Assembly: GCA_036380925.1 (NCBI GenBank)
Contig: DASVDW010000175.1
Location: forward strand, 1-64,000
Length of the DNA: 64,000 nucleotides
Reading direction: 5' to 3'
DNA from: JAICLV01 sp036380925
GTDB lineage: Bacteria > Actinomycetota > Actinomycetes > Acidothermales > Acidothermaceae
Within the stretch, counting starts at the first letter, position 1; each line of letters begins with the position of its first letter. The notes below the pieces were generated by a model. The model saw only the letters and a list, made by a program, of their open reading frames with translations, did no database searches and was not told the DNA's origin. Shown here in pieces: positions 1 through 9,007 of this stretch. Both the position numbers and the translations under genes were made by a program.

Positions 1-1224
1 TCCGACCGTCTCGCCGTTTCGATTTGCTGGCTGGGTGCGATCGTCGCCGCGTTGCTGGTCGCGGGCGTGCCGCAATGGGGCCCGCCTTGGGCGCCGCTGG
101 TCGCCTTCTTGTTCGTGTGGGCGCTGTATCTGTCGATCGTCAACGTCGGCCAGATCTTCTACGCGTTCGGCTGGGAGTCACTGCTGCTCGAGGCGGGCTT
201 TCTAGTGGCGTTTCTCGGCTCTGACGCGGTGGCGCCGCCGGTCACCGTGATTTGGCTGGCGCGCTGGTTGGTGTTTCGACTCGAGTTCGGCGCCGGGCTC
301 ATCAAGATGCGCGGCGACCCGTGCTGGCGCGACCTGACCTGCCTGTACTACCACCACGAGACGCAGCCGATGCCGGGCCCGTTGTCGTGGTACTTCCATC
401 GGCTGCCTGGCGCGTTGCACCGGGTTGAGGTCGGTGCCAACCACTTCGCGCAGTTGGTCGTGCCGTTCGCGCTGTTCTGCCCGCAGCCGGTGGCCTCGGT
501 CGGCGCGGCGGTTGTCATCGTGACGCAGCTGTGGCTTGTGTTGTCGGGCAACTTCTCTTGGCTGAACTGGGCGACCATCGTGTTGGCGTTCTCCGCGATT
601 GACGACGCGTCGTTGAGTTGGTTGTTCGGCGGGTACACGCATCCGCGCGTCGGCGCCACGCCGCTGTGGTTTGTGGCGGTGGTGCTGGCGTTCACCGCCG
701 GTATCGTTGTCTTGAGCTACTGGCCGGCGCGAAACCTGTTGTCTCGCAGGCAATTGATGAACGCCGGCTTCAACCCGCTGCACCTGGTCAACGCGTACGG
801 CGCGTTCGGCAGCATCACCCGACATCGGAACGAGATCGTCGTCGAGGGAACATCCGATCTCGATGGTGACTGGCGCGAGTACGAGTTCAAGGGCAAGCCG
901 GGTGACGTGCGCCGTCGTCCAAAGCAGTTCGCTCCATACCATCTGCGGCTCGACTGGTTGATGTGGTTCGCGGCGATGTCGTCACCGCAGGCGCATCGGT
1001 GGTTCACGCCGCTCGTCGTCCATCTGCTGGAGAACGACGCGCGGGTGACAAAATTGCTGCGTCACAACCCGTTTCCCGACACGCCGCCGACGCACATCCG
1101 GGCGCGGCTGTATCGGTACGAGTTCACGACGTACCGCGAGCGGCGGGCGACGGGCGCCTGGTGGAAGCGGACGCTCGTGACCGAGTACCTGCCGACGGTG
1201 ACACTTCGCGACGCGCGCCGCTGA
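1..1224 (+). CDS. Lipase maturation factor family membrane protein (5' end outside window)
   Basis: Membrane protein resembling the lipase maturation factor (LMF1) family. Animal LMF1 folds lipases in the ER; the role of bacterial members is not established. The frame is open from base 1, so the N-terminus is missing and 407 residues are visible. Hydrophobic spans fill roughly the first 240 residues (for example around the segments ALYLSIVNVGQIFY and TAGIVVLSYW), followed by a soluble C-terminal part. Family hallmarks are the loop GLIKMRGDPCWRD and the segment YHHETQPMPGPLSW. The gene converges on the aminotransferase that follows. Family assignment is good; function unknown. Confidence 0.8.
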   Translation, partial: SDRLAVSICWLGAIVAALLVAGVPQWGPPWAPLVAFLFVWALYLSIVNVGQIFYAFGWESLLLEAGFLVAFLGSDAVAPPVTVIWLARWLVFRLEFGAGLIKMRGDPCWRDLTCLYYHHETQPMPGPLSWYFHRLPGALHRVEVGANHFAQLVVPFALFCPQPVASVGAAVVIVTQLWLVLSGNFSWLNWATIVLAFSAIDDASLSWLFGGYTHPRVGATPLWFVAVVLAFTAGIVVLSYWPARNLLSRRQLMNAGFNPLHLVNAYGAFGSITRHRNEIVVEGTSDLDGDWREYEFKGKPGDVRRRPKQFAPYHLRLDWLMWFAAMSSPQAHRWFTPLVVHLLENDARVTKLLRHNPFPDTPPTHIRARLYRYEFTTYRERRATGAWWKRTLVTEYLPTVTLRDARR

Positions 1225-1312
1225 CGCGCTGTCGCTGTCGCACGCACCCTTCTGTCCTAGGTATCTGTCGCGCCGTTCGGCCGCTGGCCAATCAGCACGG
1301 AAACTTCCAGCG

Positions 1313-1507
1313 CTAGAGCAACGAATTGTTTCCGCGGTGTCTGCAATCGGCCTCGTCGAGTTGCGCATAACGAGGTTTGCGGGTCCGCGGAGGGCGACGA
1401 TCGTCTGGCAGCTCGGCCCGGCCTTGCTTCAGACGGGGGCGATCGAAAACGGTCGTGTGCGCGAAATGCTCGGCCAGCGCCTCGAGCGACGCGCCGTCGT
1501 CCGGCAA
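1313..1507 (-). other. 64-codon open stretch continuing the aminotransferase frame past its stop
   Basis: Directly after the TAG stop of the aminotransferase the same reading frame stays open for 64 more codons, beginning with TTG. The first 40 codons or so are rich in G or C at the third base, as in real genes here, and the product would be hydrophilic (it contains EALAEHFAHTTVFDRPR). It could be the remains of a gene, a short coupled protein or chance in high-GC DNA. The aminotransferase is already full length, so read-through is not needed for its function. Confidence 0.2.
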
Positions 1508-2881
1508 CTAGCGCTTCACGGCTTGGGTGATGAGCGTGCGGCCGAAGTCCCACATCAGCCCGGTGCCGCGGTGCGCGTCGTCCATGACGTTGGTGAAGGC
1601 CTCGACGAAGAGGTCGACCTCGGCCTCGCTGGTGACCAGCGGCGGGATGAGCTTGATGATGTCGGCGTGGTCGCCGGCGACCTGGGTCAGCACGCGGTGC
1701 CGCTGGAACAGCGGCACGACCACCATCTGCGCGAACAGCCCGTGCCGCGCGGCCTGCAGCATGTTCCAGCTGGCGCGCAGCTTCATCGACTTCGGCTTGC
1801 CGAACTCGATGCCCACCATCAGCCCGCGGCCGCGAACGTCGGCGAGCAACTCGTAGCGGTCGACCAGCGGTTGCAGCCGCTCCAACAACAGCCGCCCAGT
1901 CTTCTCGGCGTTTTCGACCAGCCCTTCGTCGTCGACCACCGACAGCGTCGCCAAGCCGGCGGTCATCGCCATCGCGTTGCCCATGAACGTCGAGGCGTGC
2001 ACGAAGACGCGGTCCATCGACGAGTAGACCTTGTCGAACACCGCCTTGGTGGCCATCGTCGCGCCGATCGGCACGAAGCCGCCCGACAGCGCCTTCGCCA
2101 CCGCGACGATGTCGGGCTGCACGCCCTCGTGCTCGTAGGCGAAGAACTTGCCGGTGCGGCCGACGCCGGTTTGCACTTCGTCACAAATCAGCAGCGCGCC
2201 GTGCGCCCGCAATTCGGCTTGAGCGGCAGCCATAAACCCGGACGGCGGAATGTTCACGCCCTTGCCCTGAATCGGCTCCATCAGCAACGCCGCGACGTCG
2301 CCCTTGCGCAACTCGCGGCGCAAGGCGTCGAGGTCGCCCATCTGGATCGCGGTGTCAGGCAGCAACGGCCCGAAGCCGCGGCGGAACTCCTCCGACCCGT
2401 TCACCGACAGTGTGCCGAGCGTCAGACCGTGATAGGCGTGGTCGACGTACAAAATCCGCGGCTTCCCCGTCGCCGCGCGCGCGAATTTCAAAGCCGCCTC
2501 AACGGATTCGGAGCCGCTGTTGCAGAAGAACACCCGGTCGAGTCCTGGCGCGCGAGCGAGCAGCTTCTCGGCGAAAATCCCCGCCAACAAAGGAGCGTCG
2601 AACTGCACCATGTCGGCGAGCCCGGTGTCGAGAAGGTCCTTCAACGCCTTGCGCACCACTGGGTGGTTGCGGCCGAGCGCGAAAACGCCGAATCCGGCGA
2701 GCATGTCCAGGTAGCGGTTGCCCTCGTTGTCGATCAGGTAGCAGCCGTCCGCAAGGTCGTAGATCTTGTCGAAGCCGATCGCCCGCAGCACCCGCGGCAC
2801 CTGCTGGTTGACGTACTTGGCTTGGAGCTCGTAGTTCTCCCCGCGCCTCGCCTCGAGTAGTTCCCCCAGGTCGAACGCCAT
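1508..2881 (-). CDS. Class III PLP-dependent aminotransferase
   Basis: Aminotransferase of fold type I, class III (acetylornithine, ornithine, putrescine and related omega-amino substrates). At 457 residues it is normal length for the family. The phosphate-binding segment CNSGSESVEAALKFAR is at residues 120-135, the PLP-ring Asp is in ICDE (D234) and the Schiff-base Lys is K263 in AVAKALSGG. The substrate cannot be read from sequence; the long N-terminal part (LGELLEARRGENYELQAKYV) is like that of proteins annotated aspartate aminotransferase family or putrescine aminotransferase-like. It lies just downstream of disA on the same strand, 22 bp away, so the two may be co-transcribed. Confidence 0.85.
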   Translation of the reverse strand: MAFDLGELLEARRGENYELQAKYVNQQVPRVLRAIGFDKIYDLADGCYLIDNEGNRYLDMLAGFGVFALGRNHPVVRKALKDLLDTGLADMVQFDAPLLAGIFAEKLLARAPGLDRVFFCNSGSESVEAALKFARAATGKPRILYVDHAYHGLTLGTLSVNGSEEFRRGFGPLLPDTAIQMGDLDALRRELRKGDVAALLMEPIQGKGVNIPPSGFMAAAQAELRAHGALLICDEVQTGVGRTGKFFAYEHEGVQPDIVAVAKALSGGFVPIGATMATKAVFDKVYSSMDRVFVHASTFMGNAMAMTAGLATLSVVDDEGLVENAEKTGRLLLERLQPLVDRYELLADVRGRGLMVGIEFGKPKSMKLRASWNMLQAARHGLFAQMVVVPLFQRHRVLTQVAGDHADIIKLIPPLVTSEAEVDLFVEAFTNVMDDAHRGTGLMWDFGRTLITQAVKR

Positions 2882-2903
2882 GCTCGATGCTCCAATCCCT
2901 GCC

Positions 2904-4022
2904 TCACACGTACCGCTCGAGGATCGACGACTCCGCGAGTCGCGACAAACCCTCCCGCACGCTACGCGCTCTGGTCTCGCCGACGCCCTCGACCGCTTGC
3001 AGGTCGTCGATGCCCGCCGCCAGCAGCTTCTGCAAGCCGCCGAAGTGGTCGACCAGCCGGTCGACCACGAGGTTCGGCAGCCGCGGCACCTTGGCGAGCA
3101 ACCGGTAGCCGCGCGGGCTCACCGGCGCGTCGAGCGCGTCAGCCCCCGCCGAGAAGCCCATCACGCGGGCGATCGTGCTCATGTCAAGCAGCTCGGACGG
3201 CGAGAGATCGTCGAAGTCCCGCAGCACGTCGTCGGCCGTGCGCACCCGCTTCCCGGTGGAGGTCGGCAGGTAGTCGCGGACGACGAGCTCGCGCTCCGGC
3301 TCGACGCCCGCCAGCAACTCGTCGAGTTGCAGGCTGAGCAGCCGGCCGTCGCTGCCGAGTTCGACGACGTAACCCTCGATCTCGCTGGCGATCCGGCGCA
3401 CCATCTCCAACCGCTGGGCGACCGCCGCGGCGTCGCGCACGGTGACGAGGTCTTCGATCTCCAACGCCGACAGGGTTCCGGACACCTCGTCGAGCCGAAG
3501 CTTGTAGCGCTCCAGGGTGGCAAGCGCTTGGTTGGCGCGCGACAAAATCGCGCCGGAGTCGTCGAGCACATAGCGTCGTCCGCCGACGTACAAGGCGATG
3601 ATGCGCATCGACTGGCTCACCGAGATCACCGGGAAGCCCACCTGACGTGATGTGCGCTCGGCGGTGCGATGCCGGGTGCCCGACTCGCTCGTCGGGATCG
3701 TGGGGTCGGGCTGCAGATGGACGTTCGCCTTGACGATGCGCCCGCCGGTGTTGTCGAGAATGATCGCGCCGTCCATCTTCGCCAACTCGCGCATCAACGG
3801 CGCCGACGTCTCGATGTCGAGATTGAAGCCCCCCGTGCACAGCGACTCGACGGTCTTGTCGAAGCCGAGCACGATGAGCCCGCCGGTGTTGCCCCGCAGG
3901 ATGCGCTCAAGCGCGTCACGCAGCTCGGTGCCGGGCGCGATCGTGGCCAAGGTGGCGCGCAGCCGCTCGTCCGCCACCCGGTCCGCGCGCTCGGCGCGGT
4001 CGGACCGTTCGTTGGCTGCCAC
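2904..4022 (-). CDS. disA: DNA integrity scanning diadenylate cyclase DisA
   Basis: Makes cyclic di-AMP from two ATP and scans DNA for branched or damaged structures. Order: N-terminal DAC domain (about residues 20-155), central helical linker, C-terminal helix-hairpin-helix domain. The DAC active-site motifs are present: DGA in AKMDGAIILDNTGG, and the ATP-contacting GTRHRTAER. The C-terminus has a clear HhH pair, LQAVEGVGETRARSVREGL. At 372 residues it is slightly longer than usual because of a charged N-terminal extension. The start is GTG preceded by AAAGGGAG. It lies next to radA, the classic neighbour in Gram-positive genomes, and RadA is known to modulate DisA activity. Confidence 0.95.
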   Translation of the reverse strand: MAANERSDRAERADRVADERLRATLATIAPGTELRDALERILRGNTGGLIVLGFDKTVESLCTGGFNLDIETSAPLMRELAKMDGAIILDNTGGRIVKANVHLQPDPTIPTSESGTRHRTAERTSRQVGFPVISVSQSMRIIALYVGGRRYVLDDSGAILSRANQALATLERYKLRLDEVSGTLSALEIEDLVTVRDAAAVAQRLEMVRRIASEIEGYVVELGSDGRLLSLQLDELLAGVEPERELVVRDYLPTSTGKRVRTADDVLRDFDDLSPSELLDMSTIARVMGFSAGADALDAPVSPRGYRLLAKVPRLPNLVVDRLVDHFGGLQKLLAAGIDDLQAVEGVGETRARSVREGLSRLAESSILERYV

Positions 4023-4126
4023 GGTCTCCCTTTACGGCTCGGGCCTGAACAGATACGCGGTCACGCGATGCCGAGATTCTATCCGTCGATCACGCGCGTT
4101 ACGCGCCCGCGCAGTTGTCAGCTTCA

Positions 4127-5521
4127 TTACGGACGGCGCAGTGGGATCACCGCATGCCGGAACGCGCTCGCGATCGCGTGCCGCAAGTCATCGACCTCTG
4201 TCACCTGGATGTCGGCGGGGGGGCGCCCGGAATGGGGCGGCGCAAGCGCGTGCGTGAAGCCGAGCCGGGCCGCCTCTGCGAGCCGTCGCTCGACTCCTTG
4301 GACCGGCCGGACTTCGCCGGCCAGGCCGACCTCGCCGACCACGACCAACCCAGCGGGCAACGGCCGGTCGGCCGCTCCGCTGGCCACCGCCAGGGCGACC
4401 GCGAGATCGCTGGCCGGCTCGGTCAGCCGCACACCGCCGACCGTGGCGGTGAACACGTCGGCGTTGTGCAGCGACACCTCCGCGCGGCGTTCGGTGACCG
4501 CGAGCACCATCGAAACCCGCGCGGCGTCGAGACCGGACGTCGAGCGGCGCGGCGTGGCCAGGGTTGATCGCGCGACCAGCGCCTGCACCTCGGCGACCAC
4601 CGGACGACGACCCTCCAAGGCGACGGTGACGCAGGTGCCGGGCACCGGGTCGTTGCGACGGGTGAGAAACAGCCCGCTCGGGTCGGCGAGACCGACGATT
4701 CCGCGCTCCCCGAGATCGAAGCAGCCGACCTCGTCGCACGCCCCGTAGCGGTTCTTGACGGCCCGCACGAGTCGCAGCCGGGAGTGCCGCTCACCTTCGA
4801 ACTGCAAGACGACGTCGACCAGGTGCTCGAGAACTCGCGGACCGGCGATCGAGCCGTCCTTCGTCACGTGACCGACGAGCACGGTGGCGATCCCGCGATC
4901 TTTGGCCACCGCGATCAACGCGCTCGCCACCTGGCGGACCTGGGTGACCCCGCCAGCGGCGCCGTCGACCTCCGCGACGGCCATGGTCTGCACCGAGTCG
5001 ACGACGAGCAGGCTCGGTGCGACGTCGTCAATGTGCTTCAAGACCGCGCCGATGTCGGTCTCGGCGGCCAAGTACAGGTGTGGCGACAGGGCGCCGACGC
5101 GATCGGCCCGCAACCGCACCTGCGCCCGCGACTCCTCACCGGTGACGTAAAGCGTCGGGGTCTCGCGGGTGGCGAACTTCGCCGCGACGTCAAGCAGCAA
5201 CGTCGACTTGCCAACGCCCGGCTCCCCGGCCAGCAGCACGACGACGCCCGGCACCAGCCCGCCGCCGAGAACGCGGTCGAGCTCGTCGACGCCGGTCGGC
5301 CGGCTGCGCGCCGCTTCGGCGTCGATCTCGGCGATCGGCTGGGCGGCGGCGGTGACGGCGGATGTCGCGACCGTTCGCAATCGCGGAGCGCCGATCTCCT
5401 CGACCGCCCCCCACGCCTGGCACTCACCGCACCGGCCGACCCACTTCACCGACTCCCACCCGCATTCGCCGCACCGATAGCTCGGACGTGGCGGGGTGGC
5501 CCTACCGGCGGTTCTTGGCAT
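4127..5521 (-). CDS. radA: DNA repair protein RadA
   Basis: RecA-like branch-migration ATPase of recombinational repair. Order: N-terminal four-Cys zinc finger (CGECGWESVKWVGRCGEC), RecA-type ATPase with Walker A GEPGVGKST and Walker B LLVVDS, the RadA-specific KNRYG motif, and a C-terminal Lon-protease-like domain. Length 464 is normal. The ATG lies 7 nt after TAGCGT on the minus strand, which suggests leaderless transcription and supports this start. disA follows 104 nt downstream on the same strand. Confidence 0.95.
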   Translation of the reverse strand: MPRTAGRATPPRPSYRCGECGWESVKWVGRCGECQAWGAVEEIGAPRLRTVATSAVTAAAQPIAEIDAEAARSRPTGVDELDRVLGGGLVPGVVVLLAGEPGVGKSTLLLDVAAKFATRETPTLYVTGEESRAQVRLRADRVGALSPHLYLAAETDIGAVLKHIDDVAPSLLVVDSVQTMAVAEVDGAAGGVTQVRQVASALIAVAKDRGIATVLVGHVTKDGSIAGPRVLEHLVDVVLQFEGERHSRLRLVRAVKNRYGACDEVGCFDLGERGIVGLADPSGLFLTRRNDPVPGTCVTVALEGRRPVVAEVQALVARSTLATPRRSTSGLDAARVSMVLAVTERRAEVSLHNADVFTATVGGVRLTEPASDLAVALAVASGAADRPLPAGLVVVGEVGLAGEVRPVQGVERRLAEAARLGFTHALAPPHSGRPPADIQVTEVDDLRHAIASAFRHAVIPLRRP

Positions 5522-5528
5522 GGGCCAG

Positions 5529-5534
5529 ACGCTA
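5529..5534 (-). promoter_or_regulatory. Putative -10 box for radA (leaderless type)
   Basis: TAGCGT on the minus strand, 7 nt upstream of the radA ATG. The spacing would put transcription start at or next to the start codon. Confidence 0.45.
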
Positions 5535-5685
5535 GCCGCAACCGCCGACGAAACGCGACGACGCGCGGGCGGCTGTGGGTAAACCGCGCGGAAAGGAAAA
5601 CTTGCTCATCCGCCGAGTCGCGCCGCCGATAGATGAGGCGATCAGCCAGGAAGGCGCACGACGACCACGGAAGGGCGGCGCGAAC

Positions 5686-6153
5686 ATGACGATCGATCAG
5701 CGGGCGGATGCCGCCCGCGGCGAGGCGATGGAGACCCTCGCCAGCTTGCTGTACGACGACCTCACGGTCAGCGAGGTGATCCGTCCGGCGGCGGTGCTCT
5801 CGGAGACCAACGCGCGAGTGGTGCTGGCGGCGCTGGAGAGCAACGACGTGAGGCACGGTGGTCGGTGGCACGCCGAACCCGGTTGCTGGCGCCTTTATGA
5901 GTCGCCGTGGTCGGGCAACGTGGAAACCGCCGCCGACAAAGAGAAGCTGATCGGCAGCATCCAGGTCGCGTACGGGATGCCGACTCGGTACGAGATCACC
6001 ATCTTTCGGGCCACGGTCACTGTCATCGGCAGCCGCAAGGGCTACTCGGTCACCTCGCTGTGCGACGAGGCGCTCTCGTTCGCCGGCATCACCTTGGCGA
6101 AATGTCCGCGGGTCGATCTGGTGGCGCCGCCGAAGCCCTTCCGGATGCGCTAG
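5686..6153 (+). CDS. Conserved-looking hypothetical protein, 155 aa
   Basis: I do not recognise the family. The product is soluble, with a helical N-terminal half (residues 1-60, with ETLASLLYDDLTVSEVI) and a C-terminal half rich in beta strand (YEITIFRATVTVIGSRKGYSV). It has no signal peptide or membrane span. An upstream in-frame start at 5575 exists, but the ATG at 5686 is chosen because GGAAGGG stands 10 nt before it. It is divergent from radA and convergent with the small membrane protein gene, so probably its own transcript. Confidence 0.7.
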   Translation: MTIDQRADAARGEAMETLASLLYDDLTVSEVIRPAAVLSETNARVVLAALESNDVRHGGRWHAEPGCWRLYESPWSGNVETAADKEKLIGSIQVAYGMPTRYEITIFRATVTVIGSRKGYSVTSLCDEALSFAGITLAKCPRVDLVAPPKPFRMR

Positions 6154-6155
6154 CG

Positions 6156-6494
6156 CTACCGCGCGGTCGGCGGCTGACCGTACTGCTGCGTCGCAGGCGC
6201 CGCGTAAGGCTGCTGAGCTGACGGAAAGGTCACGTCGCCAAACGGCGGAGGAGTGAACCCGGTCGCCGGCGCCCAGGGCTGCGGTGTCGCCGCGCGCTGT
6301 GCCGCCTGCTTGCGGCCCGCCCGCTCACCGATGGCGAGCAGGAGTAAGCCGATCGGCCAGACCAAGAACAAGATGACGCCCCAGAAAATCGGGTCCCATC
6401 CCCACGGGGTGCGCCCGTATTGCTTCTCAAACCGCCGGGCTTCCTGCCATCCCGCGATGGCAAAGAGAACGCCGAGGACAATTGCGATCGGCAT
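6156..6494 (-). CDS. Small two-span membrane protein with Pro/Gln-rich tail
   Basis: Unrecognised protein of 112 residues. Hydrophobic spans lie at about residues 2-16 (IAIVLGVLFAIAG) and 34-55 (DPIFWGVILFLVWPIGLLLLA), separated by a charged loop. From about residue 70 the tail is rich in Pro, Ala, Gln and Tyr (QPYAAPATQQYGQPP), as often seen in actinobacterial membrane proteins. It ends 2 bp from the convergent upstream gene. Confidence 0.65.
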   Translation of the reverse strand: MPIAIVLGVLFAIAGWQEARRFEKQYGRTPWGWDPIFWGVILFLVWPIGLLLLAIGERAGRKQAAQRAATPQPWAPATGFTPPPFGDVTFPSAQQPYAAPATQQYGQPPTAR

Positions 6495-6569
6495 GCGCTT
6501 TCCCTTCCTCCGATTTTCCTGTGTATCGGAGGGCGATGAGCTGGCCTTGATCGACTTAGCGCTCTTTCT

Positions 6570-7355
6570 TTATGCCGGATCGGCGGGATGCGGCGCGACG
6601 GGCAATTTCGTGGAAATCCGCCGCTCACAATGCCGAACAAGCTCGGCATAAGCGGCAGCGCCCATCATCTCGGTGAGCTCGGGACCGTACGAGACGAAAA
6701 CCGGCTCGCCCGCGCCATGCGCCTCCGGCGACGAGGTGCACCACCAAGAGAGGTCGTGGCCGCCGGGGCCCCAGCCGCGCCGGTCGTACTCGCCGATCGA
6801 GACGACGAGCATCTTCGTCTCGTCCGGCCGCTCGATCCACTCGAAGGTGCGACGGATCGGCAACTGCCAGCACACGTCGGGCTTCGTCTCCAGCGGGTGT
6901 CGGCCGATTTGCCAGGCGAGGCTGTGCAACGCGCAACCCGCTCCGCCCGCGAACCCAGGGCGGTTGAGAAATATGCAGGCGCCGTCGACGCGCCGCGTGC
7001 GGCGCTTCCCGTCGTCCAATTCGGTGATGCCGCGCTGGCCCTTTTTGTAGTACTGCCAGGTCTCGGGGGTGAGTTGCGCGGCGAACTTTCGCACCCGCTG
7101 CTCGTCGTCTCTGCCGGAGTAAAAGGCGCCGTGGCTGCAGCATCCGTCATCCGGGCGGCCAGGAACGATGCCGTGACAACCGGCGCCGAAGATGCACGTC
7201 CACCGCGAGGTCAGCCAGGTCAGGTCGCAGCGGAAGAGCTGTTCCGGATCAGCCGGATCGACGAATTCGACCCAGTCGCGCGCGAAATCCAACGGAATCT
7301 CGGCGACGTGGCGCTTCGCGGGCGTGGCCTTCTTCGACCGCTGCTTCGGTGGCAT
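6570..7355 (-). CDS. Cysteine-rich conserved protein, probable metal binder
   Basis: Protein of 261 residues with Cys clusters suggesting a bound metal or Fe-S cluster: FRCDLTWLTSRWTCIFGAGC, DDGCCSHGAF, then GACIFL and GAGCALHS. The overall pattern recalls the YkgJ/DUF3109 group of Cys-rich proteins, but I am not certain of the family. ATG 7355 is preferred over GTG 7361 because it lies 6 nt after a TAGTCT box, the leaderless spacing seen at other genes here. It is transcribed divergently from the TIM-barrel gene. Confidence 0.7.
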   Translation of the reverse strand: MPPKQRSKKATPAKRHVAEIPLDFARDWVEFVDPADPEQLFRCDLTWLTSRWTCIFGAGCHGIVPGRPDDGCCSHGAFYSGRDDEQRVRKFAAQLTPETWQYYKKGQRGITELDDGKRRTRRVDGACIFLNRPGFAGGAGCALHSLAWQIGRHPLETKPDVCWQLPIRRTFEWIERPDETKMLVVSIGEYDRRGWGPGGHDLSWWCTSSPEAHGAGEPVFVSYGPELTEMMGAAAYAELVRHCERRISTKLPVAPHPADPA

Positions 7356-7361
7356 GCGCAC

Positions 7362-7367
7362 AGACTA
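7362..7367 (-). promoter_or_regulatory. Putative -10 box, minus strand (leaderless type)
   Basis: TAGTCT 6 nt upstream of the ATG at 7355; this spacing decides the start of the Cys-rich protein. Confidence 0.4.
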
Positions 7368-7392
7368 GGGCTCGCCACCGCGACGGCCGACG

Positions 7393-7398
7393 TAGGCT
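7393..7398 (+). promoter_or_regulatory. Putative -10 box, plus strand (leaderless type)
   Basis: TAGGCT 6 nt upstream of the ATG at 7405, forming a short divergent promoter region with the box at 7362-7367. Confidence 0.45.
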
Positions 7399-7404
7399 CG
7401 GCTC

Positions 7405-8223
7405 ATGACGGACGACGGACCGCTGGCGCGAAGCACGCCGAAGATCGCGCTGTCGACCTCGGCGGTTTGGCCCGAACCGACAGCGGTCGCGTTCGAGATC
7501 GCGGAGCGGCTCGGGTACGACGGCGTGGAGCTGATGGTCTCCGGTGATCCGCTGAGCCAGGACACCGACACGATCCAGCGGCTGGTCGACTACCACCAGA
7601 CCCCTGTCCTGTCGGTTCACTCGCCCTGTCTGCTGATCAGCCAACGGGTGTGGGGAGTGGAGCCCTGGGCCAAGTTGATGCGCTCGCAGATCGCCGCCGA
7701 ACGGCTCGGCGCCAAGGTGGTGGTGACCCATCCGCCGTTTCGCTGGCAACGTTCTTACGCTCGCGGTTTCGCGAAGGGCATCGAGCGCATGCACGACGAG
7801 ACCGACGTCGTGTTCGCGGTCGAGAACATGTTTCCGCAGCGCGGTCCAGGCGGCGTCGAGATCAGCAGCTACTCGCCGTCTTGGTCACTGCGCGACGCCG
7901 ATTACCCGCACATCACGCTCGACATCTCTCACGCGGCCGTGGCGCGGGTGAGCGCGCTCGAGCTGATGGACGCGTACGGCGACCGGCTGGCGCATGTGCA
8001 TCTGGCCGACGGCACCGGCTCGCGCAACGACGAGCACCTGGTCCCCGGCCGCGGGGGTCAGCCCTGCGCGCAAGTGCTCGAGCGATTGGCGCGCGACGGC
8101 TATGGGGGCGTCGTCGTCCTCGAAGTGAACACCCGGCGGGCCGCGACGCACGACGAGCGAGTGGCCGATCTCGCCGAATCGCTGAGTTTTGCGCGGGAGG
8201 CGCTCGCGGTCGCGTCGGCGTAG
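7405..8223 (+). CDS. Sugar phosphate isomerase/epimerase-like TIM-barrel protein
   Basis: Member of the xylose isomerase-like TIM barrel superfamily (AP endonuclease family 2 fold), 272 residues. Visible features: N-terminal strand KIALSTSAVWPEPT, GYDGVELMV, then metal-ligand candidates in VSVHSPC-like LSVHSPC, VVTHPPF, ENMFPQ, LDISHAA and the C-terminal LEVNTRR. Substrate unknown. The start ATG follows a TAGGCT box by 6 nt. The ABC exporter genes follow closely in the same direction. Confidence 0.8.
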   Translation: MTDDGPLARSTPKIALSTSAVWPEPTAVAFEIAERLGYDGVELMVSGDPLSQDTDTIQRLVDYHQTPVLSVHSPCLLISQRVWGVEPWAKLMRSQIAAERLGAKVVVTHPPFRWQRSYARGFAKGIERMHDETDVVFAVENMFPQRGPGGVEISSYSPSWSLRDADYPHITLDISHAAVARVSALELMDAYGDRLAHVHLADGTGSRNDEHLVPGRGGQPCAQVLERLARDGYGGVVVLEVNTRRAATHDERVADLAESLSFAREALAVASA

Positions 8224-8281
8224 CTGTTCGCCTTCCTCCGGCGTACGGTTTCGACGGGCGATCGCGCGCGGGAGGTGCGCC

Positions 8282-9007
8282 TTGGATGCCGTGGTTGTGC
8301 GCGGACTGCGCGTCACCCGAAGCGGTCGCGAGGTGCTTCATGGCGTCGACGCGACGGCGCCGCAGGGCTCGATCACCGGCTTGCTGGGTCCGAGCGGTTC
8401 GGGGAAGACGACGCTGATGCGCTGCCTGGTCGGCGTGCAGATCATCAGCGCCGGGAGCGTCGAGGTGCTCGGACGGCCAGCCGGCGACCCTGAGCTTCGG
8501 TCGCGAGTCGGTTACGTGACGCAGTCGCCGTCGGTCTACCCCGACCTCACCGTGGCCGAGAACCTCCGCTATTTCGCGGCCGTGGCCGGCGCGCCGGCGA
8601 CGGACGTCGAGCGGGTCGTCTCCCAGGTCGACCTGACCTCGCATGTCCGAAGCGTCGTCGGCACGCTGTCGGGCGGGGAGCGCGCGCGGGTGTCGCTCGC
8701 GACCGCGCTGATGGGCCGCCCCGAGTTGCTCGTTCTCGATGAGCCGACCGTCGGCCTCGATCCGGTGCTGCGGCGCGACCTTTGGCGACTGTTCGCGGAG
8801 TTGGCGTCGAGCGGTGTCACGCTGCTGATCTCGAGCCACGTGATGGACGAGGCGCAGCACTGCGAGCGGCTCCTGCTGTTGCGGGACGGTTCGCTGCTCG
8901 CGCAGGGGTCGCCCGAGCAGTTCCGTCGCCGGACCGGAGCCGACGATCTAGAGGAGGTCTTCCTCCGGCTCATCGAAGCGAGCGCGGCCAGCGAGGTGCG
9001 GTCATGA
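8282..9007 (+). CDS. ABC transporter ATP-binding protein
   Basis: ATPase subunit of an ABC-2 type exporter, 241 residues. It has Walker A GPSGSGKTT, a Q-loop in YVTQSPS, the signature LSGGERARVSLA, Walker B LLVLDEPTVGLD and an H-loop in ISSHVMDEA. TTG at 8282 is taken as start because GGAGGT ends 5 nt upstream and the N-terminal strand of the domain begins there; an upstream in-frame extension has no family support. The gene overlaps the permease by ATGA, so the two are translationally coupled. Confidence 0.9.
   Translation: MDAVVVRGLRVTRSGREVLHGVDATAPQGSITGLLGPSGSGKTTLMRCLVGVQIISAGSVEVLGRPAGDPELRSRVGYVTQSPSVYPDLTVAENLRYFAAVAGAPATDVERVVSQVDLTSHVRSVVGTLSGGERARVSLATALMGRPELLVLDEPTVGLDPVLRRDLWRLFAELASSGVTLLISSHVMDEAQHCERLLLLRDGSLLAQGSPEQFRRRTGADDLEEVFLRLIEASAASEVRS

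Noticed and set aside
1337..2860. 507-codon frame on the plus strand opposite the aminotransferase
   Set aside because: It is the antisense shadow of a clearly conserved gene; the product is an Arg/His/Gln-rich sequence with no domain, as expected in high-GC DNA.
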